NCBI GenBank assembly: GCA_002715785.1
Contig: PBAA01000045.1
Span: 28,595-34,535 of the forward strand
Length of the DNA stretch: 5,941 nt
Direction: 5' to 3'
Source: Gammaproteobacteria bacterium
Lineage (GTDB): Bacteria > Pseudomonadota > Gammaproteobacteria > Pseudomonadales > Azotimanducaceae
The position numbers and the translations under genes were made by a program. This document shows, piece by piece, positions 1-5,594 of the stretch. The notes beneath the pieces were generated by a model that saw nothing but the letters and a program-made list of their open reading frames with translations, ran no database searches and was not told the DNA's origin. Every line of letters begins with the position of its first letter. The first letter of the stretch is position 1.

Positions 1-1228
1 CCCGCCGTATGCCCGGGACATCCGCTTGAATGCGAATCCACAGATAAGGTAAGGCGGTGACCGCCCCAGACAACCACGAGTAGTAATAGAAAAGCACGCC
101 GTAATCCCCCGGTGTCAAAACACCCTCAATCACCCGGCTTGAGATGAAGTAAAACGCGATGAAGCCCATCAACCCGCGTGCACCTCCGTTAGCTACGCCG
201 TATAAGAGCCGTACTAACAATTCGGCCCGGTAGCGCTTAAAAGACTCGTTCGAATGGACGCTGAACCGCTCGCGCTCGCGTTTGTTACCACCCAAGCTTT
301 GAACGGCGAGCACATTGCTTATGCCTTCTTCTATGTTTCCCGTAGTAACGCTGCCTGCCGCTCGACTCGCCTGACTACGTCGTCGCATCAACCGAGGAAA
401 CGGCAACATGGCAATCAACTGGATGGGCAAAATGCAGACCCCTAACCAAATAATTTCGGGGGCTTCGCCGTAATTGAAGGCCATAACAGTGAGGACCAGA
501 CCTCCCGTAAGTACTGCGCCGATAGGTGATTGAACGGTCTGAAAGAACACGTTTGTGACTGCGGTCGTGTCGTACATCACCCGATACAAGCTATCCCCTA
601 TACGCGTATCGCTTAGCAACGGCATCTGCAACGATTGGATTCGCTCAAAAAGTTGAGACCTCAATAGGTGGTTCACTGCCTGACTTAGACCGAGTTGGAG
701 TCGAAATTCGACAAACCCCAAAACACCTGCGAACTTCGAGAAGGCAAAGTTCGCATCATTTTCGGTTTGGGTCGCCTTGTCGTGGCCTTGCGCCATGGTG
801 GCATCGACCTGATCGTTAGCTCCTCCCGTGGAGCCAAATCCCCCAATGGTGATCATCATGACCACCCCGAGAAGCAATACCCATAACATCATCTCGAAAG
901 ACGTCTTGCCCACCAACAAGTTGACGAACGGTGCGAAGTAATTGGGGAAAGCACTCGGATCCACCGCGTTATTGAGAATCACGTTATCGATCACGATCTT
1001 GATGGGCCACGGAAGGATGAGTGGCGTCGCGAGGGAAATCCCGAATAGCAAGAACTTAGCCGCGAACCGGTATGGGAAGAATCGAATGTAGGTAAGAGCT
1101 CGACCGATAACCCGGCACGTCTCCCTAAAGCTAAGATCGGTGCCTAAATCCAGGTTGCTAGCCGCCGCATCCAGGGCTTCCTCGAGCTGTTTACTTGACG
1201 TTGGTCGAGGAAAAGCGGGATCGCTCAC
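1..1228 (-). CDS. ABC exporter half-transporter, membrane domain (partial, C-terminal ATPase domain beyond the left edge)
   Basis: I translated this by hand from the minus strand; 409 codons are open from GTG at 1228 to the window edge. It is the transmembrane domain of a type IV (MsbA/LmrA-like) ABC exporter in the inner membrane, which moves a substrate outward using ATP. Core helices appear near residues 56-80, 112-130, 228-252, 258-278, 335-362 and 370-397. The first intracellular loop (about 190-224, with RIGDSLYR) and the second (about 295-330, with the EGISNVLAVQS pattern) match the family. A polar stretch of about 38 residues (near 132-169) interrupts the end of core helix 2 and is atypical. 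The GTG start overlaps the stop of the upstream transporter gene as GTGA and follows a GGGAG ribosome site, so translation is probably coupled. It is likely the heterodimer partner of the 803-residue protein. Whether its ATPase site is intact cannot be seen here. The family call is firm; the substrate is unknown. Confidence 0.9.
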   Translation of the reverse strand, partial: MSDPAFPRPTSSKQLEEALDAAASNLDLGTDLSFRETCRVIGRALTYIRFFPYRFAAKFLLFGISLATPLILPWPIKIVIDNVILNNAVDPSAFPNYFAPFVNLLVGKTSFEMMLWVLLLGVVMMITIGGFGSTGGANDQVDATMAQGHDKATQTENDANFAFSKFAGVLGFVEFRLQLGLSQAVNHLLRSQLFERIQSLQMPLLSDTRIGDSLYRVMYDTTAVTNVFFQTVQSPIGAVLTGGLVLTVMAFNYGEAPEIIWLGVCILPIQLIAMLPFPRLMRRRSQASRAAGSVTTGNIEEGISNVLAVQSLGGNKRERERFSVHSNESFKRYRAELLVRLLYGVANGGARGLMGFIAFYFISSRVIEGVLTPGDYGVLFYYYSWLSGAVTALPYLWIRIQADVPGIRR

Positions 1229-3636
1229 GGGACTTCTCCCATGGAGGAACCACCCGAGAGTTCCATCTCGGCTTCCACAAAACGACGGTAACGACCCGCT
1301 TCAAGATTCATGAGGTCCTCGTGATATCCCGCCTCCATTATCTGGCCTTGATCGAGGTAGAGAATCTGGTCTGCTTGTTGGATGGTGGAGATACGATGGG
1401 TGATCAAGAAGATCACGCGGTCTTCGCCCCAGCGAGCTAGCCGTTCGAGCACCTTATGTTCGGTCTCCGCATCAAGGGCAGCGGTCGGTTCATCCAAAAT
1501 TAGGACGGGGGCATTCTTCGCCAGCGCTCGGGCGATCGACAAACGTTGTCGCTGACCCGTGGACAACCGCCCGCCCCGGTCGCCGAGCATCGTGTCGAGC
1601 CCTTCGGGCAAACTCGCGATGTAATCTTCCGCACAGGCAACTTGAGCCGCCTTCATCACGTCATCGTCATTGGCGTCGGGGACAACATAGCGAATGTTGT
1701 CTCGCACGCTCATACCAAATAGCACGTTCTCCTGAAGCGCTATCGATACGCTAGACCGCAAACTCTCGATATCGAAACGCCGTACATCGTTGCCGTCGAT
1801 CATCACCGTGCCGGAATCGGGATCGAACAACCTGGTGATCATGCTTACTAACGTGCTTTTGCCACAACCCGTAGGGCCAACGAGGGCCGTGATCGTGCCA
1901 ATCGAGGCACTGAAATTTATTCCGCGCAGGACCGGGCGGTCGGGATCGTACCCAAAACTAACGTTGTCGAATCGTATTTCTCTTTGGAAGTGGGGCATGG
2001 GGATCGCATCGGGGGCGTTCTTGACATCGGGCTCCATATCCAGAATCTCAAAGACTCGATCAAGTCCCATTGCCATGTCTTGGGCCGATGTCCAATCGCG
2101 CACTAGGCCACGCACCTGCCCACTCGAGGTGAACAGCTCACCTTGTGCCCACTGAAAGGCACTCAGATTCCAACGCACAAAGCTCAAGCCCACCAAGCCG
2201 ATGAGCACAGCGGCAAACGTTTCTCGGCTGTCACTCGCCCAAAGAGCCATCAGAAATTCACCACCCAACAGGATCGAAGCCGCCAACGTAAACATGACGA
2301 TGCCGACAACGGCGACCAGCGACCGCACTCTATGTGCCGCGTTAAATGCTCTCACGCTATCGGCTTCAAACCGTTCCTGCTCGGCGTGCTCCCGCTCGTA
2401 CGCTTTCACCACATTAATTGCGCCAAGTACTTCTTGAACTCGCGAGGTCAGATCAGAATTGGTTTCCCGCGCACGCAGCGAACGCGTTCGAACTCGCGGC
2501 GAAAACCACGCCGCCCAAGCGACGGCCATCACAGCAACGGTGGCTCCCATGAGCCCAAGGATCGGGTCCAGTGCGGCGACGAAAAAGATGGTCATCGCAT
2601 ATTGGGTGACTTGGGTCGCAACTGACACAACCATTCCTATAATTGCCGTCACTTGCGCCGAGTCCTGATAAATGCGGTAAACCGAATCGCCGACTCGATG
2701 ATCGCCGTGATAACGAATCGATAACTGATGCCAACGCTCGACCAGCGCGAGGCGAAGATCCTGGTTGATCCGTTGCATGATCCATACGTTGTAATAGGGC
2801 AAGGCGAGCGTGAATGGAAACGTAATGACTCCGATACCTACCAGGAACACGATATAGATCCATTGGAGGTCCTGCCGCTCAGCGTTACTCAACGTTTCAA
2901 CGGCTCCCGAAGCGAGTTCCGGTCGATTCACGAACTCCGCTAAAAACGGAGTCAAAGGTTCCGCTTGCAGAATGGATTGATTCAGAAGATCAATCGTGAA
3001 TAACCCGGTCACGATACCGACGAGGGTAGAAAGCCACACCAACACATAGTAGTAGACCAGATGGCAGCCTAGACGCAGTCGAATCCGGAGCCGTCCGCCC
3101 TCGATACGGTACTGAAACAACCACATGGAGAGGCACGCGAAACAAACCGCCCCGACCTGTATATCGTCCTTCCAACCGTCGACCACAAAAATCGCAAACA
3201 GCATCGCGGACGTTCCAACCAACACGGCGGCGACCGCAGCCCCGGCAAACAAACGACCGTTTGAGAAATTGAGCAACCACGCAAGCAGCGCCATGCCGAG
3301 TGTGCCGTATGCCAGCAAATCGAATCGCCAATCAATACCAAAAGGTAGCCAACCGGCGAAGGGACCCAACAAAGCGAGCAGCGTTACGACAAATGGGACA
3401 TAACGGTAGCTCCAATCAGGGCTTCCATCAGACTGCCCAAACCACGCAGAGAGGACCGTTCGGTCACGCCAGTATCCGATCAACATGGGGCGTAAGTAGG
3501 GCCACGTTCGCAAGAAAATGCGAAATACGGCGGTAAAGCCTCGGTCCTCCGGATCCCCTACCTCCGTGTCCGGGGGAAGCTTTGCCGGGCCCCAAACAGA
3601 GATCGCATTAGCGCGTTGATCGTCCCGAACTGACAA
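1225..3636 (-). CDS. ABC exporter half-transporter with fused membrane and ATPase domains and extra N-terminal helices
   Basis: This 803-residue inner-membrane ABC exporter subunit is longer than the usual 570-620. An elbow-like segment (RTWPYLRPM, 43-51) is followed by about four extra hydrophobic helices (79-100, 105-124, 129-152, 159-176). The six-helix core follows, near 190-216, 258-285, 330-354, 356-378, 438-467 and 473-496. The ATPase domain spans about 553-795: A-loop Tyr563, Walker A GPTGCGKST (587-595), Q-loop Gln635, signature LSTGQ (691-695, usually LSGGQ), Walker B VLILDEPT with catalytic Glu716, D-loop ALD (720-722) and H-loop His747. All ATPase motifs are present, so its Walker site should be competent. 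The start is TTG at 3636: an in-frame TGA lies five codons upstream, GAGGAAG sits 7 nt before the TTG, and the next in-frame Met is residue 51. It lies 63 bp after the dioxygenase gene and overlaps the next transporter gene by 4 bp. A lipid, drug, peptide or natural-product substrate is possible; none is shown. Confidence 0.96.
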   Translation of the reverse strand: MSVRDDQRANAISVWGPAKLPPDTEVGDPEDRGFTAVFRIFLRTWPYLRPMLIGYWRDRTVLSAWFGQSDGSPDWSYRYVPFVVTLLALLGPFAGWLPFGIDWRFDLLAYGTLGMALLAWLLNFSNGRLFAGAAVAAVLVGTSAMLFAIFVVDGWKDDIQVGAVCFACLSMWLFQYRIEGGRLRIRLRLGCHLVYYYVLVWLSTLVGIVTGLFTIDLLNQSILQAEPLTPFLAEFVNRPELASGAVETLSNAERQDLQWIYIVFLVGIGVITFPFTLALPYYNVWIMQRINQDLRLALVERWHQLSIRYHGDHRVGDSVYRIYQDSAQVTAIIGMVVSVATQVTQYAMTIFFVAALDPILGLMGATVAVMAVAWAAWFSPRVRTRSLRARETNSDLTSRVQEVLGAINVVKAYEREHAEQERFEADSVRAFNAAHRVRSLVAVVGIVMFTLAASILLGGEFLMALWASDSRETFAAVLIGLVGLSFVRWNLSAFQWAQGELFTSSGQVRGLVRDWTSAQDMAMGLDRVFEILDMEPDVKNAPDAIPMPHFQREIRFDNVSFGYDPDRPVLRGINFSASIGTITALVGPTGCGKSTLVSMITRLFDPDSGTVMIDGNDVRRFDIESLRSSVSIALQENVLFGMSVRDNIRYVVPDANDDDVMKAAQVACAEDYIASLPEGLDTMLGDRGGRLSTGQRQRLSIARALAKNAPVLILDEPTAALDAETEHKVLERLARWGEDRVIFLITHRISTIQQADQILYLDQGQIMEAGYHEDLMNLEAGRYRRFVEAEMELSGGSSMGEVP
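1233..1240 (-). promoter_or_regulatory. Ribosome binding site of the second ABC gene, inside the end of the first
   Basis: On the minus strand GGGAGAAG lies within the last codons of the upstream ABC gene, with its GGGAG core 7 nt before the GTG at 1228. With the GTGA stop-start overlap it indicates coupled translation of the two transporter subunits. Confidence 0.65.
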
Positions 3637-3643
3637 GACTCTA

Positions 3644-3650
3644 CTTCCTC
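3644..3650 (-). promoter_or_regulatory. Ribosome binding site that supports the TTG start of the first ABC gene
   Basis: On the minus strand GAGGAAG lies 7 nt before TTG at 3636. Because an in-frame TGA is just upstream and no ATG is available until residue 51, this site decides that the gene starts at TTG. Confidence 0.75.
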
Positions 3651-3699
3651 ATATCAACTGCGAGCGCCCAAGATGCACACAAATTCCCTTTGGAGTGCT

Positions 3700-4380
3700 C
3701 TAGAGAACGGTGTTTCCGTCTTTGTACGCCGAATTCGATCTTTCGGCGCGGACAGGATCGATGTCCGACGATCCGGCCCAATACGCGAACACCATCACAT
3801 TTCTTTCCCGATCGTCGACTGGATCGATACTCCAATGTACCGTCCTCGTGCTGTGCATTACTGCATCACCGGGATCTACTTCGAACTGGAAGGCGTTCGT
3901 ATTGTCCTCGTCGTAATCGCGAAGCGGGTATACATATTCAAATTCTCGCTTGTGGGAACCCTTTTCGTAGTGCAGACAGCCATTGCATCTATCGATTCGA
4001 TCCATCGCTATCCAAAGAGAGATCCCGGATGGAGACGAGCGATAACTACCCAGCGCATCAAAATGTGGCAGCGTCCGTGTGACGCCTTCGGGTTTTGCAA
4101 TCCAACTCACATTATCGGGACTCAAACTATCCTCCAAGAGGAATTTCATCAGTGGTATGTGGGGACCTTTTTCAAGGTAATGACGAAACCAAGCGTGTTC
4201 CTTGTCCATGCTCTTCATCGTCCCCACCGCCCGGAACCGTTGCTGAGTAACTTCTTTATGAAAGAATTCGAGTTGGGCCCGCATCTGACTGAGTTCATCT
4301 TCAGGGAGATAATTTCTGAGGACCACGAACCCGTCACGTTCGTACTCCGTTTTGAGTTCTTCGTAATGCCGTCTACTCAA
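3700..4380 (-). CDS. Phytanoyl-CoA dioxygenase (PhyH) family Fe(II)/2-oxoglutarate oxygenase
   Basis: This 226-residue protein has the double-stranded beta-helix pattern of the PhyH family, non-heme iron enzymes that usually hydroxylate a small molecule using O2 and 2-oxoglutarate. The N-terminus has the family lead-in (YERDGFVVLRNYL, 13-25). The iron-binding H-x-D is His106/Asp108 in PHFD, and the distal histidine is His182 (TVHWS). Arg193, eleven residues later, is the expected 2-oxoglutarate carboxylate ligand. The NGCL...GSHK stretch (133-144) matches the family's NG...PGSH region. All key residues are present, though the protein is somewhat short for the family (often 250-300). It starts at TTG 4380: an in-frame TAA lies seven codons upstream, no ATG or GTG lies between, and the next Met (33) is already inside the domain. 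The ribosome site is weak (GGA about 7 nt upstream). It appears to be the first gene of the leftward operon with the two ABC genes. The substrate is unknown; PhyH members act on acyl-CoAs, ectoine, amino acids and natural products. Confidence 0.9.
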   Translation of the reverse strand: MSRRHYEELKTEYERDGFVVLRNYLPEDELSQMRAQLEFFHKEVTQQRFRAVGTMKSMDKEHAWFRHYLEKGPHIPLMKFLLEDSLSPDNVSWIAKPEGVTRTLPHFDALGSYRSSPSGISLWIAMDRIDRCNGCLHYEKGSHKREFEYVYPLRDYDEDNTNAFQFEVDPGDAVMHSTRTVHWSIDPVDDRERNVMVFAYWAGSSDIDPVRAERSNSAYKDGNTVL

Positions 4381-4409
4381 GTTTAAGTCCGAATTTGTTT
4401 AAGCGAATT
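4381..4409. repeat. Imperfect tandem direct repeat upstream of the dioxygenase start
   Basis: GTTTAAG followed by GAATT occurs twice: 4381-4387 with 4391-4395, and 4397-4403 with 4405-4409. The first pair is separated by TCC and the second by a single C. It directly abuts the TTG start of the dioxygenase, so it would lie in that mRNA leader or overlap its promoter. A function is only a possibility. Confidence 0.45.
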
Positions 4410-4437
4410 CGATCCTTACAAAGCGCTCCCCACGATA

Positions 4438-4449
4438 CAAGTTAACTTG
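4438..4449. promoter_or_regulatory. Perfect 12-bp palindrome, candidate operator
   Basis: CAAGTTAACTTG is fully self-complementary. It overlaps the candidate -35 of the rightward promoter and lies about 60 bp upstream of the dioxygenase start, a typical location for a dimeric repressor site. A 12-bp palindrome arises by chance at roughly 1 in 4,096 positions, so in 300 bp it is suggestive only. No regulator gene is in the window. Confidence 0.4.
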
Positions 4450-4474
4450 CGCGGGAATGCACCCATTTTATAAT
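4447..4474 (+). promoter_or_regulatory. Candidate sigma-70-type promoter for the dehydrogenase
   Basis: A perfect TATAAT lies at 4469-4474, with a poor -35 (TTGCGC, 4447-4452) at 16-bp spacing. Transcription would begin near 4481 and give a leader of about 200 nt before the dehydrogenase ATG. The good -10 with a weak -35 is what one sees at activated or regulated promoters, but AT-rich matches also occur by chance. Confidence 0.45.
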
Positions 4475-4480
4475 TTGGGT
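4461..4480. promoter_or_regulatory. Interrupted palindrome around the TATAAT box, candidate operator
   Basis: The arms ACCCA (4461-4465) and TGGGT (4476-4480) are exact inverted repeats. TTATAA (4468-4473) sits at the same dyad centre, so 16 of 20 positions are symmetric. Its centre is 27 bp from that of the CAAGTTAACTTG palindrome. A protein bound here would cover the -10 box of the rightward promoter. Confidence 0.4.
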
Positions 4481-4560
4481 GAAATAGACGAGCGCCGTTT
4501 TGACGCACTTAACGGCACTATGTATGTTGGTTCAGCTTGAGGGGCTGATAGCGACGAAGT

Positions 4561-4633
4561 GCGAAAAGCGCCACAACCAAGGCCATACCTCCGAAACAAG
4601 AACAATCAAGTTCTCAGCGTTTTCGCTTTTCGC
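4561..4633 (+). repeat. Nested inverted repeats in the dehydrogenase leader
   Basis: GCGAAAAGCG (4561-4570) pairs exactly with CGCTTTTCGC (4624-4633) across a 53-nt loop. Inside the loop a small hairpin can form between AGAAC (4599-4603) and GTTCT (4610-4614). In RNA this could fold as a long stem with an inner hairpin, ending about 36 nt before the ribosome site. It lacks the U-tract of an intrinsic terminator. It matches no riboswitch class that I recognise. Confidence 0.35.
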
Positions 4634-4669
4634 CACGGAGAAGACTGGCGCGATACGTTTTAGGTATTC

Positions 4670-4675
4670 AAGGAG
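4670..4675 (+). promoter_or_regulatory. Ribosome binding site of the dehydrogenase
   Basis: AAGGAG stands 5 nt before the ATG at 4681, close to the ideal match and spacing, and it fixes the start of this gene. Confidence 0.85.
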
Positions 4676-4680
4676 AAACC

Positions 4681-5457
4681 ATGTCGAAGTTCAGGCTTGA
4701 GGAAAGAACCGTGATCGTCACCGGGGGTGCCGGCGGTCTCGGCGCGGCCATGGCAAAGGCGTGCGCGGAAGCAGGGGCCAACGTCGTGGTGGCAAGCAGG
4801 AACAAAGAAAATATCGACAGAGTCGCCGAGGAAATCACGAGGAATGGTCAGACCGCAATCGCGTTACCCGTCGATATCACCGACGCGAGTCAACTCGACG
4901 ATATGATTGCTCAAAGCGTCGAAGCGTTCGGGTCGGTTGATGTAATTGTTAATAGCGCGGGACGTTGGGGGAAAAGTCACCTCGCTGAGGATACCCCGCT
5001 CGACGAATGGCAACAGGTCATTGAGCTAAACCTGACTGGCTGTTTCCTGTCTTGCCTCGCGGCCGGCAAGCAGATGATCAAACAAAATCACGGGAAAATC
5101 ATAAACATCTCGTCAACTGCGGGTAGCAAAGGAAATCCGGGGCAACTGCACTATTCGGCAGCTAAGGCCGGGGTACTTAGCTTGACCAACAATCTTGCCT
5201 TCATGTGGGCCAAACACAACATCAACGTCAATTGCATTCTCCCCGGCCTGATCGCGACCGAAGAGCTGAAGGGTTACAACATTATCCCACCGTCCGTCGA
5301 TGAGGACGGAGTCGCGGTGCCACGACTTGAATTACCTCCCAATCCCGAAGACGTTGCAAATCTCGTGTTGTTCCTAGCATCGGCAGAATCCGACGGTATT
5401 ACCGGTGAACTCATACCCATTCGTACGTGGCTTAAAACCGAACGCTTTTGGCAGTAA
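4681..5457 (+). CDS. Classical short-chain dehydrogenase/reductase (SDR), NAD(P)H-dependent
   Basis: This 258-residue cytosolic oxidoreductase interconverts an alcohol and a ketone or aldehyde, and has the usual length of classical SDRs. The Rossmann motif is TGGAGGLG (14-21, TGxxxGxG). ASR at 38-40 after the second strand makes NADP(H) plausible, Asp65 lies in PVDITD, and NSAG (91-94) replaces the common NNAG. The catalytic tetrad is Asn117 (ELNLTG), Ser145 (NISS), Tyr158 and Lys162 (YSAAK). PGLIATE (188-194) follows as expected. The tail is unusual: ITGELIPI should lead into the family's DGG but continues as RTWLKTERFWQ. The start is clear, with AAGGAG 5 nt before ATG. It is transcribed divergently from the dioxygenase operon behind a leader of about 200 nt if the TATAAT at 4469 is used. 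It resembles 3-oxoacyl-ACP reductases and glucose or gluconate dehydrogenases equally, so no specific substrate can be named. The pairing with a dioxygenase suggests small-molecule modification, which is inference. Confidence 0.95.
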   Translation: MSKFRLEERTVIVTGGAGGLGAAMAKACAEAGANVVVASRNKENIDRVAEEITRNGQTAIALPVDITDASQLDDMIAQSVEAFGSVDVIVNSAGRWGKSHLAEDTPLDEWQQVIELNLTGCFLSCLAAGKQMIKQNHGKIINISSTAGSKGNPGQLHYSAAKAGVLSLTNNLAFMWAKHNINVNCILPGLIATEELKGYNIIPPSVDEDGVAVPRLELPPNPEDVANLVLFLASAESDGITGELIPIRTWLKTERFWQ

Positions 5458-5579
5458 TGAGCCGTGAGCGCGATCAGAACGAAACAAAGCTCGCCGTTTG
5501 GCAACACCGAAATCACGAGCGTTTCCAAAAGAACTGCCCCATGCAACGACGTTCGGACCAACCAGGAAATAAACGCTAA
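5457..5579 (+). CDS. Possible small ORF, 40 residues, unrecognised
   Basis: An ATG overlaps the dehydrogenase stop (TAATG) and opens a 40-codon frame ending in TAA at 5577-5579. The product would be very polar, rich in Arg, Gln, Asn, Lys and Glu, with one Cys and no membrane segment or recognisable motif. It lies in the same reading frame as the phosphoesterase that starts 16 nt after its stop. The stop-start overlap permits translation by re-initiation, and the frame fills most of the 137-nt gap between its neighbours. There is no clear Shine-Dalgarno site of its own. A frame this short can be open by chance, so it may be just intergenic sequence or leader. Confidence 0.25.
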   Translation: MSRERDQNETKLAVWQHRNHERFQKNCPMQRRSDQPGNKR

Positions 5580-5594
5580 CTGGGGACGTGGCGA

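Larger units (their letters stand above)
4381..4680. other. Divergent intergenic region between the dioxygenase operon and the dehydrogenase
   Basis: These 300 bp separate two divergently transcribed genes and hold no convincing gene. They contain a short direct repeat next to the dioxygenase start, a perfect 12-bp palindrome, an interrupted palindrome around a TATAAT box, and an inverted repeat in the dehydrogenase leader. This is the natural place for shared regulation of the two transcription units. Confidence 0.8.

Noticed and set aside
2143..2625. A 160-codon plus-strand open frame inside the first ABC gene
   Set aside because: It is antisense to the well-supported membrane domain, its composition is low in hydrophobics and rich in Arg/Ser/His, and it has no motif.
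2990..3341. Two overlapping minus-strand frames (90 and 113 codons) inside the N-terminal part of the first ABC gene
   Set aside because: They are in other frames of the same strand, are Arg/Cys-rich with no motif, and the ABC frame is continuous through the region, so there is no sign of a frameshift.
3637..3699. Possible terminator or promoter between the dioxygenase and the first ABC gene
   Set aside because: I found no stem with a U-tract and no good -35/-10 pair; only the ribosome site is clear, which favours co-transcription.
3673..4386. A 237-codon plus-strand open frame opposite the dioxygenase gene
   Set aside because: It lies antisense to a gene with clear PhyH motifs, has no recognisable domain, and looks like a shadow of the real coding strand.
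4413..4440. Possible leftward promoter for the dioxygenase (TTGTAT, 16-bp gap, TAAGGA on the minus strand)
   Set aside because: The -35-like box is partial and the -10 matches the consensus poorly, so I do not list it as a feature. The true promoter is probably in this intergenic region but not identified.
4500..4700. A 66-codon plus-strand frame starting at TTG in the dehydrogenase leader
   Set aside because: It runs past the dehydrogenase start, has no convincing ribosome site and resembles nothing. A leader peptide cannot be excluded but is not supported.
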